A stretch of 26,711 bases of DNA, taken from positions 1 to 26,711 of the forward strand of contig LRSR01008826.1 in NCBI GenBank assembly GCA_001579985.1, in the 5' to 3' direction. The position numbers and the translations under genes were made by a program. The number at the start of each line of letters is the position of its first letter. Position 1 is the stretch's first letter. This DNA is from Hypsibius dujardini (taxonomy: Eukaryota > Tardigrada > Eutardigrada > Parachela > Hypsibiidae). Positions 9,992 to 18,796 of the stretch are shown here, piece after piece. A model generated the notes under the pieces. The model was not told where the DNA came from. It was given only the letters and a program-made list of their open reading frames with translations, and ran no database searches.

Positions 9992-10766
9992 AGACAGACA
10001 CACAGACAGACACACAGACACACAGACACACAGACACACAGACACACAGACACACAGACACACAGACACACAGACACACAGACACACAGACACACACACA
10101 GACAGACACACAGACACACAGACACACAGACACACAGACACACAGACAGAGACAGACAGGCGGACAGAACAGTTTTTTGTTGGGTGATTCCTTGGTGCCT
10201 AAAGGCGTAACCGTATTTGCATGTGATTGTCTGGTGTGGTCTTTATGACAGTCCCCCATGTCTGTGTTTGGATTACAGGCTTTTATTTTGACCACCGATT
10301 AACCAAATGTCTGCCCTGCCACACGGACTGCGAAAAGTGCGCCGGCTCCGCGGCCAAGGACTGTTTGGCGTGCCGAGCGCCCAAGGTCCTCTACGGCAAC
10401 TGCGTGGCCGTGTGTCCGGCCAACTTCACCGTCACCAACGGGGTATGCGTACCGTTGTACGGTGCTGTAGGCGGCGCCACTGGGGAGCTGATGGAACCTG
10501 GATCCAGCAGCACGTACTTCCTCACCGCAGCCATTGCGTGTATTGTGATATTGAGCGTCGGGCTGGCAGTCTTTTGCTGCCTGCAGATGCGGTCGTCGTC
10601 CTCCTTGACGGGGAAGAACCCGAAAACGCCCGGGCATCGAAGTTTTTATTTGAAGAATCAGATAAAGTATCAGAAGGCACCGGTGCGGTTGTTGGACGAC
10701 TACGACGACGACTCGGAGGAGGAGGTGGAGGCCTTCTCCAGGCGGCGGGACGCACTGAAGACGTGA
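4327..10766 (+). CDS. Furin-type proprotein convertase (subtilisin-like serine endoprotease)
   Basis: Ten exons: 4327-4497, 5612-5716, 5878-6030, 6389-6523, 6595-6754, 6872-7044, 7448-7883, 8311-8428, 9101-9849, 10279-10766; 895 aa, all junctions GT-AG and frame-consistent. Order: signal peptide; prodomain with inner SKRS site and a His (EHATISKR) where furin's pH-sensor His sits; activation site KKRVKR/D after R107; S8 catalytic domain with D174 (LDDG), H213 ([10 protein letters not shown]), oxyanion N314 (ASGNGG) and S393 ([13 protein letters not shown]); P domain; cysteine-rich furin repeats; membrane span about 812-835; tail with an acidic cluster ([12 protein letters not shown]) like furin's casein-kinase/TGN-retrieval signal. 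Oxyanion Asn, not Asp, excludes PC2, and span plus acidic tail fit furin rather than PC1/3. It cleaves secretory proproteins after basic motifs in the TGN and endosomes. The P domain has HRGSL where human furin has RRGDL. Exon 9 is long and GC-rich, joining P domain and first furin repeats. All triad residues are present, so I expect an active enzyme. Confidence 0.96.
4533..4648 (-). mobile_element. Foldback MITE-like element, copy B (furin intron 1)
   Basis: Same family as 594-712 but in the opposite orientation. It starts ACGTGGCAAAAATCTTGCGC and ends GCGCAAGGTTTTTGCCACG, so both terminal inverted repeats are well kept. The inner mark AAGCCATTACACTCG is the reverse complement of CGAGTGTAATGGCTT in copies A and D. 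Confidence 0.75.
4661..4770 (-). mobile_element. Foldback MITE-like element, copy C (furin intron 1)
   Basis: It follows copy B at once and in the same orientation. CTTGCGCTAACCGAGTTAAG matches the inner left arm and AATTTGTCAC is a degenerate right end. The outer left terminus (ACGTGGCAAAAA) is missing or diverged. The pair looks like a tandem insertion or duplication in which the second copy has decayed. Confidence 0.65.
5310..5447. repeat. (ATTG)n tract in furin intron 1
   Basis: Imperfect ATTG/AATG tetranucleotide array broken by variants such as AACG and TTAATTC. A shorter ATTG run occurs at 4936-4950 in the same intron. Confidence 0.85.
6056..6230 (+). repeat. (TCTG)n tract in furin intron 3
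   Basis: Starts about 25 bp after the 5' splice site at 6031 and fills much of the intron (6031-6388). A 4-bp unit without stops stays open in every frame, so the exon 3 frame would continue to a stop at 6238-6240 if the intron were retained. Confidence 0.9.
7105..7265 (+). repeat. (TCTG)n tract in furin intron 6
   Basis: TCTG units interspersed with TTTG and TCTC variants inside intron 7045-7447. The exon 6 frame closes just after the splice site (TAG at 7051-7053), so this tract is not in continuity with the exon. Confidence 0.9.
7917..8150 (+). repeat. (TCTG)n tract in furin intron 7
   Basis: Dense TCTG between about 7930 and 8056 with TATC and TTTC variants after it, inside intron 7884-8310. 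The exon 7 reading frame passes through the splice site and the whole tract to a stop at 8156-8158. Confidence 0.9.
9011..9066 (+). repeat. GGTTCGGCT/GGTTCGGTT tandem repeat in furin intron 8
   Basis: Six to seven 9-bp units alternating GGTTCGGCT and GGTTCGGTT in intron 8429-9100, ending about 35 bp before the exon 9 splice site. The intron is otherwise featureless. Confidence 0.85.
9958..10165 (+). repeat. (CAGA)n / (CACAGA)n tract in furin intron 9
   Basis: Starts as pure CAGA and then changes to CACAGA hexamer units, within intron 9850-10278. It is the reverse complement of the TCTG seen in introns 3, 6 and 7 of the same gene. The exon 9 frame stops before it, at 9948-9950. Confidence 0.9.
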
Positions 10767-10953
10767 GGATATTTTGTTCTGGTTTTAGCGTATTGTTTTT
10801 ATGCAGAGCGCGCTTGAGCAGAGTTATCCCGGATGATGGACGGTTTTTTTACTGTGTCTATAAATCTCTGACTGGTTTTTATCTTCCATTTGTGCTTTGA
10901 TGGATGCATTGGTATTTCTTCCTCCCCCGCCGACCGACGTGAGGATTAAGGCA

Positions 10954-11013
10954 GTCACGTGATACTAGATCGGGTCACGTGATACTCGATCGGGTCACGT
11001 GATACTCGATCGG
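10954..11013. promoter_or_regulatory. Three tandem 20-bp repeats, each with a CACGTG E-box
   Basis: GTCACGTGATACTCGATCGG occurs three times head to tail, one copy with TAG for TCG. Each unit carries GTCACGTGAT, one base from the GTCACGTGAC motif bound by MITF/TFE and other bHLH-Zip factors. A fourth CACGTG follows at 11042-11047 in foldback copy D. The array is about 190 bp past the furin stop and 1 kb before the myotubularin ATG. Confidence 0.6.
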
Positions 11014-11040
11014 GTCGGTTGAAAGATTGGGCAATTGTAG

Positions 11041-11160
11041 ACACGTGGCAAAAACCTTGCGCTGACCGAATTAAGCACTTTAACTCGACAGCTGTGTACA
11101 ACAGCCGTGCAACGAGTGTAATGGCTTAACTCGGTTAGCGCAAGATTTTTGCCGCGTGTG
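11041..11160 (+). mobile_element. Foldback MITE-like element, copy D
   Basis: The best-preserved copy, 120 bp: ACACGTGGCAAAAA at the left and TTTTTGCCGCGTGT at the right, complementary at 13 of 14 positions. The inner arms are TTGCGCTGACCGAATTAAGC and GCTTAACTCGGTTAGCGCAA, and the centre is the palindrome GCTGTGTACAACAGC. Same orientation as copy A. Confidence 0.8.
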
Positions 11161-11983
11161 TGAGCAGAAAAAAATGTCTGGTGTTTCACAGAAAATGGAC
11201 TGCTTAAAAGGAAATGTTATTTTAGAAGTCAAAAACCCCGGTTAGGGTGTTTTAGCTTTAGTGGAATTGGAATTCCACCTGCTCCTTACAGTGGGGAAGC
11301 GAAGATTCCATTCCCTGTCTCAAAGAGAATATACACCAGAGCCAATTCAAACCATATTCTACGAAGAGACACACCGATACTTAAGTTGTGGTGCGTTTCC
11401 ATTAGTCTATCTACCGTAGTTCGACTAGTGAAAAATTGAGTGTAGTGTAGCTCCTCCTACATGTAGCCAATAGGGCCAATTGGCTACGGCAGTCAACAAG
11501 CAGTATACATGCGCCGACTTTCATCATTTTTTCGGCTTTAGAGATTCTTTAGTGACAAAACTTTACACCAAGTAAATCCTATGAAAATAAATGGCCCATC
11601 TTATAAAAATAAAACTCATTTTTTTCATTCGCTCAATGGTTTTATTTTTTGTCTTGAAACAACGGATCAGCCAAAATGGTCTGTCTGTCTGAAAACCCTA
11701 TCTCGCGCGCCGTCTGTCGGCACACTATAGGCTGTGTGGGCGGTGCACGAGATAGTGATACGAGACAAGTGATCCGATTTCGGGGTGGTCTGATTAGAGA
11801 TTTTTGTGACTTGCGAGGTGAGTGTGTCTGTTCGAGAGCAGTAAAGTCGAACTCTTCCCCTATACACTCTTCGATTCTCATCAGACATTTGTTTTTGATT
11901 CTAAACTTGTTTCATGGCCCAGGACAAAATCCCTCAAAATTCGCAATATTTCCCATGAGTCCGGAAGGATTGCTCACACCAAC

Positions 11984-13820
11984 ATGAACGATCCCACGGT
12001 TCCGCCACAGCGACCTCGACGTTCCGCGCCCCCGACCAGCGCATCCAGCAGCCACAACACTGCTGCCACTACCTCCTCCGCCTCAGGAACATCCCATTCC
12101 CAGCCTCCATCATCCGCATCATCATCATCATCCGTACCTCAAAGAACGGATACACGCACCACAACCTCCCCTGCCCGAACCACCAACATCATCCCCAACA
12201 ACAACAACATCCCCATCATCCCCAACATCCCCAACATCCCCAACAACAACAACAACACAGGCCATCCCCACCAGCAACAGCAACGGCAAGACAGTTCCGA
12301 CTCCCTGCTGTCGTCATCCCACACCACCACCACCAGCAACATCACCCTCGCACACATGGATCAACAGCAGCAACGGAACACACGATTCCCCGAGAAGGCG
12401 TCGATGGAGAATGCCACCCAGAAGTCCAATTCCTCCAGTTCCCTCTCCACCATGGGGGAGTCCATTGGTCAGGGAGGAGCGGCGGGGAAGGATGTGCCAT
12501 TGCGGAATAGGAGAGGTGGAGGGGAAGGGGTCTATCAACAGCAGCAGCAGCAGCTGGAGGAAGGGTATCAGGCGTTGCCGGGAGAGGAGGAGAAGCTGGT
12601 GAGCAAAACCGTGCAGCTCTCTTGTCCGCACACGGACACCCTCAAAAACGGCCTGCTAACGGTCACCAATTATCGGGTCATTTTCCGCGCCATGGGCAGT
12701 GCGATGGATAGTTTTGAAGTGCCCTTGTCTAGTATAATGGCCATCGATAAGGTGAGGATGGAAGGTGGTAATGATATCGTTTGTTGTGGTTTATTTGCCG
12801 TAGGCTTAGGTAATTGATTGGTCGATCAATTTGATTTGATTCGTGCCGTGTCGCTGTTGGTTGATTGGTCGATCAACTTGATTTGATTCGTGCTGTATCG
12901 CTGTTGATTGATTGGTCGATCAACTTGCTTTGATTCGTGCTCTGTCGCTGTTGGTTGATTGTTTGATCAACTTGATTTGATTCGTGCTGTATCGCTGTTG
13001 ATTGATTGTTTGATTGTAGCATATGATACTGTAGAATACAGTTTTTTTTATTGATTGGGAGTGCTGCTGATAATTTAATTTATTTTTTCAGCTTTTTACA
13101 GTTGGCTGATCAGTTTAGCATTTGATTTATCGATTAACCTCACTTGATTGAATTGTGACATATTCTACGGATTCGTTTTCCCTATTGATTTGTATTGTAG
13201 TTTGGCTCGATTGATTGATGTATTTAAGTTAATCCTTTATTTAATTAATAAAATTCTTTATTCTCTGAGTATAGAATCAAATACCTTTTCGGATGGCCAA
13301 CTTCTTTCTGAGCTTGTAGGTTCCTGCCCCTGTTACCAATCGAACGGAAAACGCCGTGCGAATCCGGCTGCTGTGCAAGGATCTGCGGAAGATCAGTCTG
13401 TCCATCACGAAGAACACCGAGCAGCCGAATCTGAAGAGTTTCCTGGAGACTCTCCGGCAGTTGGCCTTTCCGGTCTCCGCCAAGCGACAGCTGTTTGCGT
13501 TCGACTATCAAGGCAAATACCCTTCCGACGGCTGGTCTGTTTACAGCCCTAAGGGAGAATTCCAGCGACAGGGCGTGCCCAACGACATGTGGAGGATTTC
13601 GAAAGTCAACGAGAAGTACGAGCTGTCGGACACGTATCCGTCGGTGATCGCGGTGCCGACCGCGGCGTCGGATGACTTTTTGAAGGATGTCGCGGCGTTT
13701 CGCAGCCGCGGTCGCATTCCAGTTCTGTCGTGGATCCACCCCGCGACACAAGCAACTATAACGCGAAGCAGTCAACCACAGGTAAATGCGCATTCTTTCA
13801 CCGAGTCGCTGCCTGCCTGT

Positions 13821-13897
<77 letters not shown>

Positions 13898-13937
13898 TGT
13901 CTGCCTGTCTGCCTGTCTGTCTGCCTGTCTGTCTGCC

Positions 13938-13972
<35 letters not shown>

Positions 13973-14647
13973 GAACCTGTTTGTTTGTATCCCTGGTTGA
14001 CTGTCTGTGATTCTCGTTAATGCCGACTCAAACTTGGCCCTTCAGGTCGGCGTCAAAAGCCACAGCAAGGAAGATCAAGGCTACATCAAGATGATCCACG
14101 ACGCCAACCCGGTCTGCCCTCGGCTCTGCGTCATGGACGCCCGACCGATGGCCAACGCCGTGGCGAACCGCGCCAAGGGCGGCGGCTACGAGAGCGAAGA
14201 GAACTACCCCAGCATCGAGCTGGTCTTCCTCAACATCCACAACATCCACGTCATGCGGGAAAGTCTCCGTAAAGTGCAGGAAATGTGCTCCCCACGCATC
14301 GAAGACCCCACCCACTTCTACTCCAACCTGGAGGCGACTCACTGGCTGCTCCACATCAAAACCATTTTGGCTGGCGCGCTGAAGATTGTCGACAAGGTGG
14401 AGACCTACAAGTCCTCCGTCCTTGTGCACTGCAGTGACGGGTGGGATCGCACGGCGCAGCTGACCAGCCTGTCGATGATCATGTTGGATCCTTATTATCG
14501 CACCATCCGGGGCTTTGAGGTGCTGGTGGAGAAGGAATGGGTCAGCTTCGGCCATAAATTTGCCCATGTAAGTCAGTGTGACGGGAGAGCAGACAAACAA
14601 AAAACAGACACACAGACAGACAGACAGACACACAGACAGACACACAC

Positions 14648-14690
<43 letters not shown>

Positions 14691-15529
14691 GGCAGGCAGG
14701 CAGGCATGCATGCATGCATGCAGACGGAGACAGACGCTCAGCCGCACGGTACCACATACTGACAAACATCTTTTGACAGCGGATTGGGCACGGTGAAGAA
14801 AAGCTGGATTCCGACCGATCTCCCGTCTTCCTACAGTTCATCGATTGCGTGTGGCAGTTGACGCAGCAGTTCGATGTGTCCTTTGAATTCAACGAGCGCT
14901 TCCTCATCGCCATACTGGATCATCTCTACGGCTGCCGGTACGGCACGTTTTTGTGCAACTGCGAGAAGGAGCACATCGAAAAGGTACGTCTGGCCAGACA
15001 GCAGACTGAAGGAGTTTCCTCATCAGGAATTCCAATCAGTCCCGATCACATGCGTAAATAGACGCTGAAAGGAAATCATAAAAAAGTTGGAGGGAAACTC
15101 GTTTGACTGTCACGAAGGATGCGCGAACTCCTTGATTCACTTTGTTCGTTTTAGGGCTTGAAGTCCAAAACGATCTCCTTGTGGTCTTACATCAACAGCA
15201 ACCTTGATGACTTTCGCAATCCCTACTTCTACGAACAGCCGAAGAACGCGCCCGGGGTGAATCACATTCTCTATCCCCTCACGACGCATCGCTACCTCAA
15301 GCTGTGGATGCGGTATTACGCGCGCTGGGACCCTTCCACCAAGCAGCAGGAGCCGGTGGACGAACGTTACAAGCAAATTCTGTTTGCCTATCAGAAGCTG
15401 ACAGAGCTGCGCGATAACTTGAAGCGCGAAGCTGCCGGGATGAAGAAACCGACCGGCGGGAAAGCGGCCCCACCGACAACGGTCAGTCCCAGTGCGTCGA
15501 CGCAGCTGACCGGACCTGTTCATGTTTAA
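11984..15529 (+). CDS. Myotubularin, MTM1/MTMR1/MTMR2 group, catalytically active type
   Basis: Five exons, all introns phase 0: 11984-12751, 13320-13781, 14046-14567, 14780-14983, 15155-15529; 776 aa. ATG 11984 is the first in-frame Met. Residues 1-197 are a low-complexity Ser/Thr/Pro/Asn/Gln extension not found in vertebrate orthologues. PH-GRAM domain starts near 198 ([31 protein letters not shown]). The phosphatase domain shows [47 protein letters not shown] and the Cx5R loop [12 protein letters not shown], with Cys539 and Arg545. Then [21 protein letters not shown] and [13 protein letters not shown] follow. A short C-terminal coiled coil ([14 protein letters not shown]) ends in VHV, a possible class II PDZ ligand. 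The family removes the 3-phosphate of PI3P and PI(3,5)P2 on endosomes. The intact loop excludes the inactive members. A poly(A) signal lies 34 bp past the stop. Confidence 0.95.
12814..13013 (+). repeat. About 48-bp minisatellite in myotubularin intron 1
   Basis: Four units containing TTGATTGGTCGATCAACTTG, then GATTTGATTCGTGCTGTATC and GCTGTTG, with scattered substitutions. They sit within the first 260 bp of intron 12752-13319. Each unit includes a short palindrome (TTGATTGGTCGATCAA) and a GATTGATT core like the ATTG tracts elsewhere. Confidence 0.85.
13808..13976 (+). repeat. (TGCC)n grading into (TGTC)n, myotubularin intron 2
   Basis: Nearly pure CTGC/TGCC units to about 13893, a mixed zone, then pure TCTG units. 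The exon 2 frame stays open through the entire tract and closes at 13998-14000. The graded change fits spread of a C-to-T variant by slippage. Confidence 0.9.
14603..14725 (+). repeat. (ACAG)n tract, myotubularin intron 3
   Basis: CAGACAGA array with CACA interruptions, ending in GGCA and TGCA tetramer runs (about 14691-14720), inside intron 14568-14779. The exon 3 frame runs through it to a stop at 14760-14762. Confidence 0.9.
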
Positions 15530-15562
15530 TATCAACTCTCTCTTCTGCTATTGGATTAATCG

Positions 15563-15568
15563 AATAAA
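15563..15568 (+). promoter_or_regulatory. Poly(A) signal of the myotubularin gene
   Basis: AATAAA 34 bp after the stop codon, giving a very short 3' UTR if used. Confidence 0.7.
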
Positions 15569-15929
15569 TTCCAGTCATCCAGTCATGTCTCTGTTAATTC
15601 TGCCTGTTATTCTCCACTCATTACGGTAGATTGCCATATTAGGCTGTGTTGCTGCATTATTTCGTGGCTGTGAGCTTGTGACTGTGCCGTCTGTGCGACC
15701 TGGAAAAGTAATGCGCTTAGTGCCTGCCGGGTAGAAACTTACTTTTTGGAAACACTTTAATCGGCTCCAAAAATTCACTCGGTCAATAATCAAAAAGACC
15801 AGAAAGACTTAAAAATAGTTCATTTGCTACTCTACTGGGAAAATATTCATTTTGACTCACTGTGACCACCATCGGCCTTCTCGACCCTGTGAACGCGGGA
15901 GAACCAACAGCGTCCCGGATTACTTCCTG

Positions 15930-16015
15930 CGGAAGAAGAGATGCTGCACATCTGCGCACACGAAAATATGATAGCCGGTGAAATATATTGAATACTAAAA
16001 GGAAGACAGCCATAC
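15930..16015 (+). mobile_element. Short relic resembling a Tc1/mariner 3' end (left copy)
   Basis: The plus strand contains AAGAAGAGATGCTGCACATC, then GATAGCCGGT and AATATATTG in the same order and spacing as the reverse complement of 23885-23963. Read on the plus strand it gives GRRDAAHLR, matching RRDAAHL beyond the transposase-like motif of the right copy. It is too short to classify alone; the call rests on the right copy. Confidence 0.4.
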
Positions 16016-16281
16016 TGCGCCCACGAAACCACAACAGCGCAAAAGTGAATTGACTATAAAAGAAAGATAATCTAGGCAGACCGGAAGTACTAAACAATAA
16101 GTAGGTCAACAAACAGACAAGTTTGAGCAATAGATGGAATGACGACATAATGCGCATAAGTAGGTAAAAAACGAACGGTAAAGACGCTGACTTCCGGTCT
16201 CGGAGCTAATATTAGCTACTTACCTTTCTTTATTTTTCCACTTCCGCTCTTCATTTCTTTTCTTAATATTTTCTGCAACGG

Positions 16282-16707
16282 ACGATTTCTGGAACGCATG
16301 GATTAAAACTTTCACTCAGTGGGACGGAACTCCAATGAATTTTGGCGAACTCGAAGAAGTTCTTGGGATCTCGGTTCATCCCCAAGGACCCCCAGTGGAC
16401 ATCGTTGAGTACCCGGTTCAGCAAGCAATACCTCTAGTGGAATAATTTCGCGATATCAAACAAATCCTCGAATTTCTGCTGACGCCGAAAGTGATGGATG
16501 ATCCAATGGACGGAAGCTGAGCGGACGACTTTTTCCAGAAAACGGCAAACCAAATAGACCCTTGGGAATTTGGAGGAGGAGCAATCACTGCACCCAACCT
16601 CTTCATTGTGGTGGACGTAACGAAGCTGTTTAAAGTAAACCCCCAAGGATCGCAGGTAAGCACGAAATTCGGCGTAACTCGCTACCAGTACAATGTACAG
16701 TGTTAAG
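16282..16707 (+). pseudogene. Frame-coherent coding relic with two in-frame stops
   Basis: From GACGATTTC at 16282 one frame reads protein-like sequence (DDFWNAWIKTFTQWDG, NFGELEEVLGISVHPQGPP, VDIVEYPVQQAIPLVE), then TAA, then FRDIKQILEFLLTPKVMDDP, then TGA, then DDFFQKTANQIDPWEFGGG and NLFIVVDVTKLFKVNPQG before a final TAA near 16707. A possible 5' splice site (CAG/GTAAGC) occurs at about 16654. Its length and composition suggest former coding sequence. I do not recognise the family. The opposite-strand reading frames over the same bases look less protein-like. Confidence 0.4.
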
Positions 16708-16878
16708 TCTACCGACCGGAAGTTGAGTAGTTAACAAGTTTATGAGACTGAAACTAGAGATAAATAAAAAAGCAAACTGGAAAAAATGAGTGGAAGTACA
16801 ACTGCGTTTAAAACTTACAAAACACATGATTAAATAACAACATTTTAACTATAAAAATGATAATAAATATCACATAAA

Positions 16879-17385
16879 TCAGATTGCGCGTAAGACTGCG
16901 CCGCCCTCCAATGCGTGCAAATCAATTGGTTTGGTAAACGTGGCCGCAACAACGCCCTCATGTGTCGGATTTCCAATGCTGAATGTATTGCCGCTCGTCT
17001 GTGTTGGAGCCGGTAGTGGAACATTGGTGGATGATGACTTGGCTAAATTTATCATAAGCTCTGTGTTTGGAGATGTGGAAGCGGGACCGTTCATGTCCTC
17101 CACGCTTAAATCGATCAGTCCCTCGTCACCAAACTGAGAGTGCCACGGCACTGAGTGCAGCAAAAAAAATTAAAAAATTAACTGACGGTCCCTCTCCTGT
17201 ATTTCGCCTTTTACATGCCTCCGTTGCGGATTTGATACTTCAGTTGATGGGCAAACTTCTGTTTTTAAAATGATTGCTTGCACCGGTTGCTGGATAAGTT
17301 GAAATTGTTTGCGTGAACGCACTAGCATGTTTGGATTTGTTGAGTTCGCCGAATCTGCGCTTATTCGCTCAAGTGTATGCTCCAC
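16879..17385 (-). CDS. Possible two-exon gene of unknown function, 141 aa
   Basis: Reading frames 17215-17385 (57 codons, ATG at 17385) and 16879-17133 (84 codons plus stop) join in phase if an 81-bp intron is removed from 17214 to 17134, with donor CAT/GTAAAA and acceptor CACTCTCAG after a T-rich tract. The joined product starts MEHTLERISADSANS, has NPQRRH next to FGDEGLIDLSVEDMNGP at the junction, a Ser/Thr/Pro-rich middle (PLPAPTQTSGN) and ends ALEGGAVLRAI. There is no signal peptide or membrane segment and no family I recognise. The splice is inferred only from frame continuity, and a plus-strand reading frame covers the second exon. Confidence 0.35.
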
Positions 17386-18383
17386 TTAAAATTAAGCGTA
17401 CCAATTTTAAACTGTTTATCCGCAAACTGTTGAGATTAATATTTATTTGAGTTGAATCGTGCTCTTTGGTGCCAACTAAGCTCTCCATTAAAATGGCATT
17501 TCCCCGCGCGTCGTCACGGTGTGTGCGTTAACTGTTTGCATCAAGTTGTGCTGTCGTAGCCTAGTGTGACGTAACACCACGTGTAAACTTATATTCGCCG
17601 CCGAGTATTTTCGGGTTGGTGCAATATAAAAGCACGTGTATTGAGAATGCGCCGTTAGTTCCGTTCTTTTCCGGTTTTGGTACAAAATGTGCAGTTTGCC
17701 GTGGAGTCATTTGCTTTTAGACGAAACCATTCGTTCGTGTGCTGGCTTCACATTGAAATTTTTTTTGGTCCGACCGTCGGTCTGTTTGGCTGTATTCTGG
17801 CTTCTTCTGTCGGTCCGTCCGTCAAGCACTTCAACGGTACATTGCAAATGGCTGCGGAACTCTTTGCCAACCAAATTGCAGATGCAAGTTGAAGGGGGGG
17901 GGGTGCCAAATTCGTCCGGCCTTGAAATGTTAGTTGGGTCCACCATCTCCGAGTGTTTTGTTGGTCTAGACAGGTTTCTTTCCAAGTCATTGTGCATATG
18001 TTGCCCAATCATTCATGTGTCGTAGATTATGTTGCTCGATCCCTGTAATAAACGCGTCCATGAAGAATCTACAACCCAAGTTATTCCGGTTCGACGGAGT
18101 GCGGTAAATGAGCAATATTAACTACCTGCAACTGAAAATTTACTAGTCTCTGTACAAGTGACCGTTCTCCAACTGCTGATGAATTCAGCTCCATCGCATG
18201 TAATGATTGGCAACCTCTGGTACTTTGGGTTAGTCGATTAGTTTTCCGAAGCTCTAGAGTTTCTGCATTTCTTTGATCACCGACGCGTGAAACCGGGTAA
18301 GATGCAGATATTTTAGTGATTAAATATTGAATAGATTCGGCTAGCTAATGAAGTCTCTAGTGTGGGATCATTTTATTTTCCAA
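17386..18383. other. No confident gene; one TATA-like box and low-grade reading frames
   Basis: A TATA box (ATATAAAAGC) at about 17624 on the plus strand sits about 65 bp before the first of two overlapping plus-strand frames (starts near 17677 and 17687, ends 17892 and 18025). Neither looks like a known protein. A ten-base G run at about 17894 lies in this region. A minus-strand frame from 17962 begins MVDPTNI, compared below with 18384-18635. Confidence 0.35.
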
Positions 18384-18635
18384 CTAGCGAACGCCTTCTG
18401 CAATGTCAAGGGCTGTACTAGTCTCGTTTCCGATATCGTACTTCGGAAGGTCCTCCGGTGACGTCGTCATTGCGTTCCGTTCTGCCGCCGTTTGCGCATG
18501 CCGTTTACGGAAGGCTAGATCTATCTCGACGTCAGTCATTGACGATTGTGGAAATTTCGGTGAGTAAAAACGCAGGTAAACATTTAGGGAGAGGCCCAGT
18601 ACGTTAAGTTTTGCAATATTGCTGGGGTCAACCAT
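18384..18635 (-). CDS. Small hypothetical ORF, 83 aa
   Basis: ATG to TAG with protein-like composition: MVDPSNIAKLNVLGLSLNVY at the start, then FYSPKFPQSSMTDVEIDLAF and a charged segment (RKRHAQTAAERNAM). No family recognised. Its first seven residues resemble those of another minus-strand frame starting at 17962 (MVDPTNI), and the underlying DNA differs mostly at third positions. It may be coding or a relic. Confidence 0.25.
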   Translation of the reverse strand: MVDPSNIAKLNVLGLSLNVYLRFYSPKFPQSSMTDVEIDLAFRKRHAQTAAERNAMTTSPEDLPKYDIGNETSTALDIAEGVR

Positions 18636-18796
18636 CAGATAAGCATGAGGGTAGGAACGTGTGTGTTTTCAAACGAGAATTCGATCCGCCTGCTCCCAAA
18701 ATTTATATCCACAGTTTCTGGTATCCAGCAGCACTCTGTTCTAATGCGATCCGCCAAAGCCACCAAACCAGAACAAAATCGAAGCAGAACTGAAAA

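Larger units (their letters stand above)
10767..11983. other. Interval between furin and myotubularin, including likely 3' UTR and leader
   Basis: A weak poly(A) variant TATAAA occurs at 10859-10864, and canonical AATAAA occurs only at about 11585 and 11605. The CACGTG array (10954-11013) and foldback copy D (11041-11160) lie inside. 11161-11640 shows nothing I recognise. A strong donor (GAG/GTGAGT, cut at 11818) and an acceptor (GGCCCAG ending 11922) could define a 105-bp intron in the myotubularin leader. Confidence 0.5.

Noticed and set aside
13245-14765. Minus-strand frames of 182 and 245 codons opposite myotubularin exons.
   Set aside because: Shadows of the plus-strand coding sequence, extended by repeat tracts; the plus-strand exons match the myotubularin family throughout.
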